From Acidovorax sp. (GTDB lineage Bacteria; Pseudomonadota; Gammaproteobacteria; Burkholderiales; Burkholderiaceae_C), in the NCBI RefSeq assembly GCF_022763525.1, contig NZ_JALEGG010000239.1:1-38215 (forward strand): a stretch of 38,215 bases of DNA. The letters are read 5' to 3'. The translations under genes were made by a program, and so were the position numbers. The notes under the pieces are model-generated. The model did no database searches and was not told the origin of the DNA. It saw nothing but the letters and a program-made list of their open reading frames with translations. Positions 26,189 through 35,400 of the stretch are shown here, in pieces (within the stretch, counting starts at the first letter, position 1; the number at the start of each line of letters is the position of its first letter).

Positions 26189-27169
26189 ATGACCTTGTTG
26201 CTTGCCCCCATGGAGGGGCTGTTGGATTTTGTGCTGCGTGACGTGCTGACCCGCGTGGGCGGGGTGGACCGCTGTGTTTCGGAGTTCATCCGGATCACGG
26301 GGTCCTTGCTGCCCGACAAGGTGTTCTTGCGCTACGTGCCCGAGTTGCGCAACGGCAGCCGCACGCTCGCGGGCGTGCCGGTGCGCGCGCAGCTGCTGGG
26401 CTCTGACCCGGTGTGCATGGCGGAAAACGCAGCCCGCCTCGCGGCCCTGGGGCCGGAGGGCATCGACTTGAACTTTGGCTGTCCGGCCAAGGTGGTCAAT
26501 CGCCACGGAGGTGGCGCTGCGCTGCTGCAGGAGCCCGAGCGCATCGCCGCCGTGGTAGCGGCCGTGCGAGCTGCGGTGCCCCCGCACCTGCCGGTGTCGG
26601 CCAAGATGCGCCTGGGGTTCAACGATACCGGCCTGATGCGGGAATGCGCACAGGCGATGCAGGCGGGCGGCGCTGCCGAGTTGGTGGTGCACGCCCGCAC
26701 CAAAGCGGATGGCTACCGGCCCCCGGCGTATTGGGAGCAAATCCCCACCATCCGCGCGGCGGTCCATATCCCCGTGGTCGCCAATGGCGAGATCTGGACC
26801 GTGGCAGACGCGCAGCGCTGTCGCGAAGTGTCTGGCTGCGACGCGCTGATGCTCGGGCGCGGCATGGTGGCGGACCCGGGCCTGGCGCGCGCCATCCGCG
26901 CGTCGGACGCCGGGCAGTCCGGCGCGGACACCGTGGCCTGGGACGATCTGCTGCCGCACATCGCAGCTTTCTGGCAACTGGTCTGCGAAGACCTGGAGCC
27001 GCGCCAGCGGGCAGGGCGGCTCAAGCAGTGGCTCAACCTGCTGCGCAGGCGCTTTGAAGAGGCCGAAGCGGCTTACCAGCACGTCCGCACGATGACCGAC
27101 CAGCGGGCGATCACTGCCTGGGTTTCCACGTTGCAGGGCCAGCCTGACTCTGCTTTTCCAAAGGCCTGA
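26189..27169 (+). CDS. dusC: tRNA-dihydrouridine(16) synthase DusC
   Basis: A 326-residue flavoenzyme that reduces uridine 16 of tRNA to dihydrouridine with NADPH. The FMN-binding barrel shows LLLAPMEGLLDFVLRDVLTR, GVPVRAQLLGSDP, the catalytic cysteine in IDLNFGCPAKVVNRHGGGAAL, LVVHARTKADGY, and IPVVANGEIW. These match DusC rather than DusA or DusB. I start at the ATG at 26189; upstream in-frame residues derive from the repeat and intergenic DNA. A weak hairpin with five T follows at 27199-27222. It faces the phospholipase D gene tail-to-tail with 71 bases between. Confidence 0.94.
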   Translation: MTLLLAPMEGLLDFVLRDVLTRVGGVDRCVSEFIRITGSLLPDKVFLRYVPELRNGSRTLAGVPVRAQLLGSDPVCMAENAARLAALGPEGIDLNFGCPAKVVNRHGGGAALLQEPERIAAVVAAVRAAVPPHLPVSAKMRLGFNDTGLMRECAQAMQAGGAAELVVHARTKADGYRPPAYWEQIPTIRAAVHIPVVANGEIWTVADAQRCREVSGCDALMLGRGMVADPGLARAIRASDAGQSGADTVAWDDLLPHIAAFWQLVCEDLEPRQRAGRLKQWLNLLRRRFEEAEAAYQHVRTMTDQRAITAWVSTLQGQPDSAFPKA

Positions 27170-27198
27170 GCGCTGTTCCGAGGGGGGGCCGTGTGGGG

Positions 27199-27222
27199 AG
27201 CGGCGCGGTCGGTGCGCTTTTT
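27199..27222 (+). terminator. Weak candidate terminator after dusC
   Basis: AGCGGCGC...GTGCGCT with TTTTT directly after the stem. The stem is short and interrupted, so this is only a guess from position. Confidence 0.3.
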
Positions 27223-27240
27223 CGCGGCCACCCGCGTGAC

Positions 27241-29175
27241 CTACAGCAGATGGTCGGGTGCCAGCGGGCCGAGCAGTTGCAGCATCAGCCGCAGCGGAAC
27301 GCTCGCATCGGGCTCCGTCGTGCTGTTGGGCAGGCCGCTGCCCTCCGGGGCTTGCCACACCAGGCCGCTCTCCGTTCGCTGGACCTTCCATGCGGCCTCG
27401 CGCAGCGCGGTCTCGATCTGCTCGGTCGCCCTGCGGGACAGGTCGGTGCTGCGGATGAGCAATGCGATTTCGGTGTTCTGGCGTTGCGATCGAATGTCCA
27501 GGTTCATCGATCCCACCACCAGCAAGCGACCATCCACGATCAGCAGCTTGGAATGCAGCATGGAGCGCGAACTGCCCATGGAGCCCGAGCCCAGGCCACC
27601 ACTTCCACCCTCGCCACCGGTGCTGCCCGAACTTCCGAGCGCGCCGCGCAGCCCGCTGGGGAGCTCGCTGCGCATCTCGTACAGCTCGACGCCCATGCCC
27701 AGCAGGTCGGGCCGATGGCGCGCATACCCGGCGTGGGCAATCGGTGCGTCGTTGGATGCCAGCGAGTTGGTGAGCACCCGCACCCGCACCCCACGCGATG
27801 TGGCGTCGGCAAAAGCCTGCTTCATGTCCGGGCCCGGCACGAAATAGGGCGAGACGATGAGCAGCTCGCGCCGAGCCTTGCCCATCAGTTGCAGCAGTCC
27901 GTCCACCACCGTGTCGGTCTGGGCGTCCAGCGTTTGGGCGTCAGGCCGGTAGTTGGGTGGAGGGGCGACCGTGCCGGGCGCATCGGGCGCCGCAGCAGGG
28001 CTGGGACCTGACGGTGGTGAGGGCGGACGCGCGGTGGCCCCGGAAGGCAAGCGGGGGGGCGCGCTGCCGCCGCGCGAGGTGATGGCGAGCGGCGAGGCCT
28101 TGGCGGGCGGCTTTTCGGGCAGCACTGCCGAGGAGGTGCTGTCGGGGGGAATCTTGGCTGGCTTGTCCACCAGCACAGCGGCGGGAGCCCACGTGAATGT
28201 GGCTTGCGTGAGGTCCATGGGGCGCTGGTCCCAGATTCGCGCACGTTGCGAGGCTGGTGCGTCCTGTGGGGGCGTCCCCGGCTCTTTCGGCGGCGAGTCG
28301 TCGGGCGCCTGGGGGGAACTGGGGGCGTCAACCCGGCCGCGCTGCGCTTCTCCGGCCGTGCGGGCGCGGCTGCGCATCCGGTCCAGTTCCTCCCGCGTGA
28401 CCAGCGACTGCACCGGATAGGCGCGTTCGTTGTTCCAGTAGCTATCGAAACTGCGGGAGAGCTCCTGCACCACGGGCCCGGCGGCCAGCACATCCAGGTC
28501 TACGAAGTTGCCGGACTCCGCGCTGCCGAAATAGGCATCGCCCAGGTTGCGGCCACCGGTCACGCCCATGGCGTTGTCGGCAATGAAGAGCTTGTTGTGC
28601 ATGCGCTGCTGCACCCGCGAGAAATCGCCCAGCGCGCTGAACATGCGGCCCAGCGTGGAGCCGCGGGCACCCGTGAGGGGGTTGAACATGCGCATTTCGA
28701 TGTTGGGCACGAAGGCCAGGCGCATGACCTGTGCGTCGCGGCCTGCGCTGTGAAAGTCGTCCAGCAGGACGCGCACGCGAACGCCCCTTTGCGCTGCAGC
28801 CACCACACCCAGCAAGAGGCGCTCGGTGCTCGCATCGGCATGGATGGCGTAGTACTGCAGGTCCAGCGTCTTTTGCGCGGACTCCACCAGCGCCAGCCGG
28901 CTGCCATACGCGGCCTGGGGTCCGCTGAGCAGCAGAAAGCCCGAAAGGTGCCGCGCACCCGCCGCGGCACGCTGCGCTTGCACCAGTTGGCCCAGTGGGG
29001 TTTCATCAGGTGATGCGAGTGCGCTGGACACCGGGCGATCCACCCCGGTGGGCAAACCGGTGCAGCCGCTGACCACACTGGCGATCACCATGGCCGCCAC
29101 AGCCAGCCATCCATAGCGGGCCGTGGAGCTCAAGAACTCTGAAGCATTGCCAGAGGGGTGGGGCTGCGAACGCAT
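27241..29175 (-). CDS. Phospholipase D family lipoprotein, cardiolipin synthase C-like
   Basis: A 644-residue phospholipase D superfamily protein. The N-terminus (hydrophobic segment WLAVAAMVIASVVSGCTG) carries a lipobox-like SGC, so it is probably an envelope lipoprotein. Two HKD-type motifs are present: RMHNKLFIADNAMGVTGGRN near residue 190 and MLHSKLLIVDGRLLVVGSMN near 540. This double-motif plan resembles ClsC (YmdC), which makes cardiolipin from phosphatidylglycerol and phosphatidylethanolamine. Between the motifs, residues ~285-420 form a Pro/Ser/Ala-rich low-complexity insert, longer than in standard ClsC. A second, Gly/Ser-rich run precedes the last motif. It lies 152 bases downstream of the ammonium transporter stop, on the same strand. 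Confidence 0.85.
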   Translation of the reverse strand: MRSQPHPSGNASEFLSSTARYGWLAVAAMVIASVVSGCTGLPTGVDRPVSSALASPDETPLGQLVQAQRAAAGARHLSGFLLLSGPQAAYGSRLALVESAQKTLDLQYYAIHADASTERLLLGVVAAAQRGVRVRVLLDDFHSAGRDAQVMRLAFVPNIEMRMFNPLTGARGSTLGRMFSALGDFSRVQQRMHNKLFIADNAMGVTGGRNLGDAYFGSAESGNFVDLDVLAAGPVVQELSRSFDSYWNNERAYPVQSLVTREELDRMRSRARTAGEAQRGRVDAPSSPQAPDDSPPKEPGTPPQDAPASQRARIWDQRPMDLTQATFTWAPAAVLVDKPAKIPPDSTSSAVLPEKPPAKASPLAITSRGGSAPPRLPSGATARPPSPPSGPSPAAAPDAPGTVAPPPNYRPDAQTLDAQTDTVVDGLLQLMGKARRELLIVSPYFVPGPDMKQAFADATSRGVRVRVLTNSLASNDAPIAHAGYARHRPDLLGMGVELYEMRSELPSGLRGALGSSGSTGGEGGSGGLGSGSMGSSRSMLHSKLLIVDGRLLVVGSMNLDIRSQRQNTEIALLIRSTDLSRRATEQIETALREAAWKVQRTESGLVWQAPEGSGLPNSTTEPDASVPLRLMLQLLGPLAPDHLL

Positions 29176-29242
29176 GGCGTGATTGTGACGTTGCGGCCGG
29201 TCTGCCGCTTGTCGGACGCCGCGCCAACGCGACAGGGAGCAG

Positions 29243-29266
29243 GGGGTGACAGGGAGTCGTCACCCC
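29243..29266. other. Hairpin between amt and the phospholipase D gene
   Basis: GGGGTGAC (29243-29250) pairs perfectly with GTCACCCC (29259-29266) around an 8-base loop. It sits 60-85 bases after the amt stop and 68 bases before the next start. No T run follows on the minus strand, so it could be a Rho-type or mRNA-end structure rather than an intrinsic terminator. Confidence 0.4.
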
Positions 29267-29327
29267 ATCGGTCGCAGCCAAAACCGGATGGTTAGGTGGG
29301 CTGGCTGACAGCGGCCTGCCTGCGGCC

Positions 29328-30530
29328 CTACCAGCTGACTTCGCGGTCCGGGGTGGCACTGATTTTGTGGATCGAAAGATCGGCCCCGTCGAACTCTTCT
29401 TCCTGCGTGAGCCTCAAGCCCACCGTGCGTTTGAGAATGCCGTACACCACGAACCCGCCAGCCAGCGCCCACGCTACCCCCATCGCCGTGCCGATCAACT
29501 GTGCTCCGAAGCTGACGCCGCCCAGGCCACCCAGCGCCTTGCTGCCAAAAATCCCTGCGGCGAGACCGCCCCAGGTGCCGCACAAGCCGTGCAGAGGCCA
29601 CACGCCCAGCACGTCATCAATCTTCCAGCGGTTCTGCGTCAGCGTGAACATCACCACGAAGATTCCCCCCGCCACGGCCCCGACAACCAGCGCGCCCAGA
29701 GGATGCATCAGGTCCGAGCCGGCGCAGACGGCCACCAGCCCGGCCAGCGGCCCGTTGTGCACAAAGCCCGGGTCGTTCTTGCCCAGCATCAACGCCGCCA
29801 GCGTGCCGCCCACCATCGCCATCAGCGAGTTCACGGCAACCAGGCCAGAGAGCTTGTCCACCGTCTGGGCGCTCATCACATTGAACCCGAACCAGCCCAC
29901 GACCAGCACCCATGCGCCCAGTGCCAGAAAGGGAATGTTGGAGGGTGGATGGGCAGAGATGGCGCCATCCTTGCGATAACGATTGGCGCGGGACCCCAGC
30001 AGGATCACCGCAGGCAAGGCAATCCATCCGCCCACGGCATGCACGACCACCGAGCCGGCGAAATCATGGAACTCTTCACCCGTCAGCGCCTTGAGCCATG
30101 CTTGGACCCCAAAGCGCTGGTTCCAGGCGATGCCTTCGAAGAACGGGTATACAAACCCCACAATGACCGCCGTTGCCATCAGTTGAGGCCAGAACTTGGC
30201 GCGCTCGGCAATTCCCCCCGAAACGATGGCCGGGATGGCCGCGGCAAAGGTGAGCAAAAAGAAAAACTTGACCAGCGCGTAGCCGCTCTGCTGAACAAGC
30301 GATTCGGCACCGACAAAGAAATGCGTGCCATAGGCCACGCTGTAGCCCACTGCGAAATACACCACCGTCGATACTGAAAAATCCACCAGGATCTTGACCA
30401 GTGCGTTCACCTGGTTTTTCTTGCGGACCGTGCCCAATTCCAAAAAGGCAAAGCCTGCGTGCATGGCCAGCACCATGATGGCCCCTAGCAGAATGAACAA
30501 GGCATCCGTGCCCTGTTTGAGTGCTTCCAT
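29328..30530 (-). CDS. amt: Ammonium transporter (Amt family)
   Basis: A 400-residue integral inner-membrane ammonium channel with about 11 helices. The pore histidines are visible as FHDFAGSVVVHAVGGW (near residue 160) and VWPLHGLCGTWGG (near 313), and the phenylalanine gate region as AIPAIVSGGIAERAKF. The C-terminus (RLTQEEEFDGADLSIHK) is the usual cytoplasmic tail that contacts GlnK. I start at the ATG complement of 30530 with GAGGA five bases upstream; the longer frame would not fit the family. No glnK lies beside it in the window. Sigma-54 and NtrC-like sites upstream suggest nitrogen-starvation control. Confidence 0.94.
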   Translation of the reverse strand: MEALKQGTDALFILLGAIMVLAMHAGFAFLELGTVRKKNQVNALVKILVDFSVSTVVYFAVGYSVAYGTHFFVGAESLVQQSGYALVKFFFLLTFAAAIPAIVSGGIAERAKFWPQLMATAVIVGFVYPFFEGIAWNQRFGVQAWLKALTGEEFHDFAGSVVVHAVGGWIALPAVILLGSRANRYRKDGAISAHPPSNIPFLALGAWVLVVGWFGFNVMSAQTVDKLSGLVAVNSLMAMVGGTLAALMLGKNDPGFVHNGPLAGLVAVCAGSDLMHPLGALVVGAVAGGIFVVMFTLTQNRWKIDDVLGVWPLHGLCGTWGGLAAGIFGSKALGGLGGVSFGAQLIGTAMGVAWALAGGFVVYGILKRTVGLRLTQEEEFDGADLSIHKISATPDREVSW

Positions 30531-30563
30531 ATCGTCCTCGCGCGATGGGTTGATCTTTTCTGG

Positions 30564-30580
30564 TGCACAAGCAGCGTGCA
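30564..30580. promoter_or_regulatory. NtrC-like binding site in the amt leader
   Basis: TGCAC-AAGCAGC-GTGCA, a palindrome with perfect 5-bp arms and the same 17-bp layout (TGCAC-N7-GTGCA) as enteric NtrC sites. It lies downstream of the predicted sigma-54 start point, which is unusual for an activator, so its role may be repressing or accidental. Confidence 0.45.
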
Positions 30581-30602
30581 TCCCCGATTTGCACCATCTT
30601 GA

Positions 30603-30618
30603 AGCAAAATTCGCGCCA
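30603..30618 (-). promoter_or_regulatory. Sigma-54 promoter of amt
   Basis: On the minus strand TGGCGCGAATTTTGCT fits TGGCACG-N4-TTGCW with GG and GC exactly 10 bases apart. It lies 72 bases before the amt ATG. Sigma-54 control by NtrC is established for amt genes in proteobacteria. Confidence 0.7.
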
Positions 30619-30636
30619 GAGAATGGTGCGCGAGGT

Positions 30637-30653
30637 CGCACCGATTTGGTGTG
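30637..30653. promoter_or_regulatory. Second NtrC-like site upstream of the amt promoter
   Basis: CGCAC-CGATTTG-GTGTG, with inner GCACC-N5-GGTGT close to the NtrC consensus GCACY-N5-RGTGC. It is about 20 bases upstream of the -24 element, nearer than usual. A further inverted repeat GGTGCG-N6-CGCACC (30625-30642) overlaps it. Confidence 0.45.
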
Positions 30654-30798
30654 GCGGCTGAGGTGGGGTTGAACGCGAGAGGTTCGGGGCCCCGGGGAGG
30701 GGAAGGGGGCTTTAGTTAAGGGGAAATCGGCGTATACAGGGGAAGCGCGTCGACAGCGGTGAAGACGTGGGCCTCAGGCGCGGTTGTCTCTGTGCGGC

Positions 30799-30843
30799 CC
30801 CTGATGGTCCACGACCCTATCGTTTACTTGCTGAGCATCAGGG
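30799..30843. other. Long-loop hairpin in the ribD-amt gap
   Basis: CCCTGATG (30799-30806) pairs with CATCAGGG (30836-30843); an inner GACCCT/AGGGTC pairing competes with it. It starts 22 bases after the ribD stop on the minus strand. No T run follows. The rest of 30654-30864 shows no gene. Confidence 0.35.
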
Positions 30844-30864
30844 TCGCTGTGCTCGCCAGCAGGG

Positions 30865-31977
30865 CTAGAACCGGTCGCGCCCTTGCACCCGCGCCACGAT
30901 ACGCAGGTCCTTGTCGACGGGATCGACCGACTTGAATTCCAACGCCAAACCGTCCGCCAGAGAGGTCAGCGGTCCAAAGTCCGCAATCCCTCGTCCAGGA
31001 CCCAAAAGCCTCGGAGCCACGTACAGCAGAATTTCATCCACCAGACCCTCGCGGACCAGGGAGCCGTTGAGCTTGTGCCCCGCTTCCACGTGCAGTTCAT
31101 TGATGCCCCGCCGGCCAAGATCCTGAAGCATGGCCCGCAAATCGACCTTGCCGTGGGCGTTGGGCAGGTGTACTACCGTGGCGCCCCGATCGGCCAAGGC
31201 AGTTTCTTTTTTTAAATCATTCTGGCCTGCAGCGTAGATATAGCAAGCGCGGCCAGCTATCAAAATGTTAGCATCCGGTGGCGTTTCCAGCCGGCTGTCG
31301 ACCACCACCGCATGGGGTTGGCGTGGCGTGGGTACGTCGCGCACGTCCAACCGCGGATTGTCGTCCAACACCGTGCCAATGCCCGTTAGCAACGCACAGG
31401 CTCGGGCCCGCCATGCATGCCCGTCCGCGCGCGCGGCGGCTGAAGTGATCCACTGGCTGGTCCCGTTGTTGAGGGCCGTCGTGCCATCCAGCGACGCTGC
31501 CATTTTGAGCCGCACCCAAGGCGTGCCTCGGATCATCCGGCTGAAAAAACCAATATTGAGTTCGCGCGATGCCTCGGCCCCCGGCCCCACTACCACTTCC
31601 ACACCCGCCGCGCGCAGCCGCTCAAATCCATGCCCCGCCACCAGCGGATTCGGATCTCCCAAGGAAGCCACGACCTTGCTCACACCTGCCTGGACCAAGG
31701 CATCACAACACGGCCCAGTACGCCCATGGTGCGAGCAAGGCTCCAGCGTTACATAGGCGGTAGCGTTGCGGGTGTCACACCCTCTGCTGGCCGCATCGCG
31801 CAACGCCATGACTTCCGCATGCGGCCCACCTGCTTGCTGGGTAAAACCTTGGCCAATGACTTCGCCATTGGGGGCGGTGAGCACACACCCAACACGGGGA
31901 TTCGGATTGGAAAGAAAAAGCGCTTGAGTGGCGAGCTCAAGCGCTTGGTTCATGGGGGAGGGCGCGGACGAATTCAT
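30865..31977 (-). CDS. ribD: Bifunctional riboflavin biosynthesis deaminase/reductase RibD
   Basis: A 370-residue two-domain enzyme for the second and third steps of riboflavin synthesis: deamination, then reduction of the pyrimidine intermediate. The deaminase has zinc ligands His53 (GGPHAEVMAL), Cys81 and Cys90 (LEPCSHHGRTGPC). The reductase begins WVRLKMAASLDGTTAL and has QWITS, LTGIGTVLDDNPRL, HVEAGHKLNGSL and LVDEILLYVAPRLLG. Residues ~237-258 are encoded by a segment that looks like the dispersed palindrome and read ILIAGRACYIYAAGQNDLKK. This spot is a variable loop in the family. It lies 24 bases downstream of pilE on the same strand, so ribD may be read from the pilus transcript. Confidence 0.95.
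   Translation of the reverse strand: MNSSAPSPMNQALELATQALFLSNPNPRVGCVLTAPNGEVIGQGFTQQAGGPHAEVMALRDAASRGCDTRNATAYVTLEPCSHHGRTGPCCDALVQAGVSKVVASLGDPNPLVAGHGFERLRAAGVEVVVGPGAEASRELNIGFFSRMIRGTPWVRLKMAASLDGTTALNNGTSQWITSAAARADGHAWRARACALLTGIGTVLDDNPRLDVRDVPTPRQPHAVVVDSRLETPPDANILIAGRACYIYAAGQNDLKKETALADRGATVVHLPNAHGKVDLRAMLQDLGRRGINELHVEAGHKLNGSLVREGLVDEILLYVAPRLLGPGRGIADFGPLTSLADGLALEFKSVDPVDKDLRIVARVQGRDRF
31205..31266. repeat. Repeat-like segment inside ribD (copy E)
   Basis: On the minus strand: ATTTTGATAGCTGGCCGCGC, then TTGCTATAT, ACGCTGCAGGCCAGAATGAT and TTAAAAAAAG. The ATAGCTG start, the GCGCTTG core, the facing CGCTGCAGGCC arm and the A-rich tail match the dispersed palindrome. It stands out because the surrounding ribD is GC-rich, and it is translated in frame. 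Confidence 0.6.
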
Positions 31978-32001
31978 GCGCCGTGGATATTAGCTCAGCA
32001 G

Positions 32002-32430
32002 CTACTTGTTCCAGCAAGTTGCGTCGAAGTCCGGATCGCTTTGAATTTTCCCCTTCGCACCCTTGATGCCAGCGTGCGTAAGCGTGTAGTTTCCGCACTT
32101 ATCCCCAGCTTGGGGTGTACCGGGTTTAGGGGTCGCCGTGAGGGTGAAGGAGGAAGTGGTGGCTGGCCCTCCAATTGATATCGTATAGCGCTTTGTCGGA
32201 TCGGCCGCCCAAGTAAGGTTGGCAGGGAGTGCGGTGGGATACGTTCCCGTGGCCGTAGCGGCACGTTCCAACCATTGCTGGGCCTGCAGTAGACCTGCAC
32301 GAGCATCAGCGCGGTGACCACGCCGAATATATTCAGCGTAGCTGGGCATAGCGATGGCCGTAATAATGCCAATAATGGCTACTACGATCATGACCTCAAT
32401 TAGCGTAAAGCCTCGAGAATGGTGCTTCAT
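32002..32430 (-). CDS. pilE: Type IV pilin, PilE-like
   Basis: A 142-residue type IV prepilin. The leader MKHHSRG ends in Gly and precedes FTLIEVMIVVAIIGIITAIA, the hydrophobic helix cut by PilD, with Glu at +5. The C-terminal domain has paired cysteines (DKCGNYTLTHAG and DFDATCWNK) for the D-loop disulfide. It could be the major pilin or a minor pilin of the PilE type found after pilY1 in Burkholderiales; the position suggests minor. AGGAG lies ten bases before the ATG. It starts 27 bases after the pilY1 stop. Confidence 0.93.
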   Translation of the reverse strand: MKHHSRGFTLIEVMIVVAIIGIITAIAMPSYAEYIRRGHRADARAGLLQAQQWLERAATATGTYPTALPANLTWAADPTKRYTISIGGPATTSSFTLTATPKPGTPQAGDKCGNYTLTHAGIKGAKGKIQSDPDFDATCWNK

Positions 32431-32457
32431 AAGACTGCATGCTCCTGAACATTGAGC

Positions 32458-35400
32458 TTAACGCAGCTGCCGCCAACTGGGGCGCATGGTTTGCTCTGGG
32501 AAGGTCTGATTGTCCAGGTTATCGTCTGAACCATCCGGCTTCTTGCCCGTGAGGCGGATGATACTGCCGCGCTGGATCATGGTGTGAGATCCAGGGAGAA
32601 CAGACACACGCGAAGCTCCCATGTCGCTGGAGAGGTTGTATTTTCCGTCGCCGTTCGTATCCATGATTTGAACGCTAGGTCGCTTACCGTCCATGATATT
32701 GACCAAGGTCCAGAACTGCCGCTCCTTGTCTACCGAACCAGCTTGGCATGCCTCAACACTAGGGTCCAGCAGGGATCCTTTGGCTGGAACTTGCGAAAAG
32801 ACTGAAAGTACATTGCTGCTATCGTAAAAGTCCATTGGCTTCAGCATGCGTTCACGGGTTTCGGGCAGATCCATATACCAGCCTTTATGCGTGATCCAGT
32901 CGAGGGTGGTAGAGGCATCGATAGTCCAGAATTGGTGTCCATCGCGCGCAAAAGCAGATGTCACGGGAATTTGCCGCTGCACCAAGCTCGTTTGAGCCAC
33001 CGCAGTTGGTAGATCATCCGATGATTTCACTAGTTCGGAGCATGCCGAGTCGGAAGTTGACGCGCAGACTGCGATACGGTCCTTTTTGGTGCCAACCAGT
33101 TTGTAACTCGTATTGTCCAAGATTGAGTACAAACTCTGTTTGTTGGCATTTTGTGGGTCGTCCGTAGCAATGTTGCGTCCGGTTCCAAAAGCTACCATCA
33201 TGCCGCCGACAGCCACCGTTTTCTTTTTACCCCCACCAATATCGATTTCCTTTTTACGATCATTTGCGCGCACCGTGGGTGCAGCAGTAATAGATTGTGC
33301 GAGTGTGCGGACTGCGGGAGATCCCTCGGTGCCGCCCTTAGCGGTAAACAGTGGGACACCAACAGTTGTATGGTTGCTGGTGGAGTCTGCCACGCCGCCC
33401 CAGCGTGCCACACCCCACTTGTTCTCATCGCTATCGGCAATCAGAAATTTCCACATATTGCCTTTCAAATCACCTGCGTAGGCCACATCCGGGCGGCCGT
33501 CACTGTTGATGTCTACGAGGCGTGGTGCGGACAAGCCGTTGTCGGTAGTATTAGCATGGGCGCCAGTTGCCGTCGTGCCTGTAGCCACCAATCGCAACAG
33601 CTTCTTGTCACCATCCAAATACTGCACCAGTAATACGGGACGCTCGCTCTTGCTGTTGTAGCCGTTGCCCATCACTGCAGCCCAGCGATTGTTGTTCATG
33701 CGCACAATTTGAGTGGTGCGCTGAGGGTTGGCGTCATCCATCACGGGTTTCGCAAAAATATGGCCCATATCAGCCGCAGCCAAGCAAGCTTCCTTGTTTG
33801 CCACGGGCGTGACGCCGGCGTCTTCACAAATGGCCACCGAGGCCACTGATTCGCTGGCATGGCGGGTTTTATCCATCACAACCAACTGTGGCGCATTCCC
33901 TTCGGTAAAGTTGCCCGGCGCGGGCACAGTAGTGCCTGGATTGGTAATGTCCAGAACGAAATAACCTTTGCCACCTGCGCCCAAAGTGCCAATCAGCATG
34001 GTGCGCCAGTCGGGGGCATAGATGCCGTAGTCGGGGTCTCCGGGATCCTTGCCCCCGTTGATATCGACATCCCCACTCATGGGCGATCCGTCAACGTAAT
34101 AACGGTGATTCTGATTGAAGGTGGGGTCAGTGAGGCGCCCTACGGCGGGGATGACACCGCGTGGCACATAGGCCAACTTTTCTGCTCCGTCATTCGCGGA
34201 GAACCCGTGAAGCATGCCGTCATTGCCACCCACATAGATCATCGGAAGGCGCTTTTGCCACGCCTTGGTAAACGCAGCGTAGCCTTTCCAGGCGTAACTA
34301 CTGTTTGGAGCCCCCACATACCATACTTCAGAATTAATGATGCTTCCTTGGCGTGACTTTCTTTCGCGGAAAGGTTTCGTGGCGGGATAGTCGGGAGGCG
34401 TCTCGGTCCCCTCTTTAGTGCGGTCACCCCGCACATAGTTCAAACGGTCTTGTCCAAGCGCGTCGCTAGAGCCGTCACTCTTCAAATTCAGAAAGTTCTT
34501 TTGTGCTGTACTCAAGTTGGATTCATCGGCCGTCCATTTAAAGGGGGCTCCCTTTTGAATCTTATCGTTCCATGTGAGTACCAGTCGAGCGTTTACGTCA
34601 AACCCTGCCGCATCAAGCAAGGTTGCAGTATTTTTTCCAGCCCAACCGGGATTAGGAACGGTAGTCCCATCTGTTTTAACGGTTTCGGCCTCAATGAACC
34701 CCCGCCAACCTTCCTTGGGAATATAGTTTGCTATGTACTTCCCCACGTCGTTACGCGACGCATTACTTCCGCTGGTAGCGTTAGAGCCTCGGTCCGGCTC
34801 CGTATCAGTTTTGATCTGCTGGATGATCATGCGGAACGCTTTTTCCAGATCGTCGCCCTGTTCGACTGCAAAAAATCTTCCGCGTCCATTGATTGCAGCA
34901 TGCCACAAGTCCAATGAACGCTTATTTTCATTGTCCATGACAGGCCACGTTTGCGTACCGTTAACCAAATTTGGGAAGCTGCCGTTATAACCGAAGGGCA
35001 CCATTTCTGTAGGAGCGAGAATGGTTGGTGCCCCGGGCCACGTATAAGACATTGAACTGAAACCGATGGTGTACGTCACCATGTGAGGCCAGTTTGCGGG
35101 GTTATATTTGGGATTCCAATACTTTTTCAGCGCCACACCACCTATCGTCTCTGTCGCAGGCGCTTGATCGTACTCGGCAGTAGGCGTTATCGCTCCGGTG
35201 AGGCCGCTCGCTTGAAGTGGTTCGGACCAGCTCTTGAAAGCCCAGTCAGCCAGCGTGTTGCTTGTTCCGTCGCGATAGATATTGGTTTGTCCTGCGTTGG
35301 CACCGGTGTTGCTGTACACCGTGCCATCAGGCAATGTGAGGGTTGTGACTCCATCTTTATTGCCACCGGCAGCGTATGCTGCCTCATACCCGTTCCAGCG

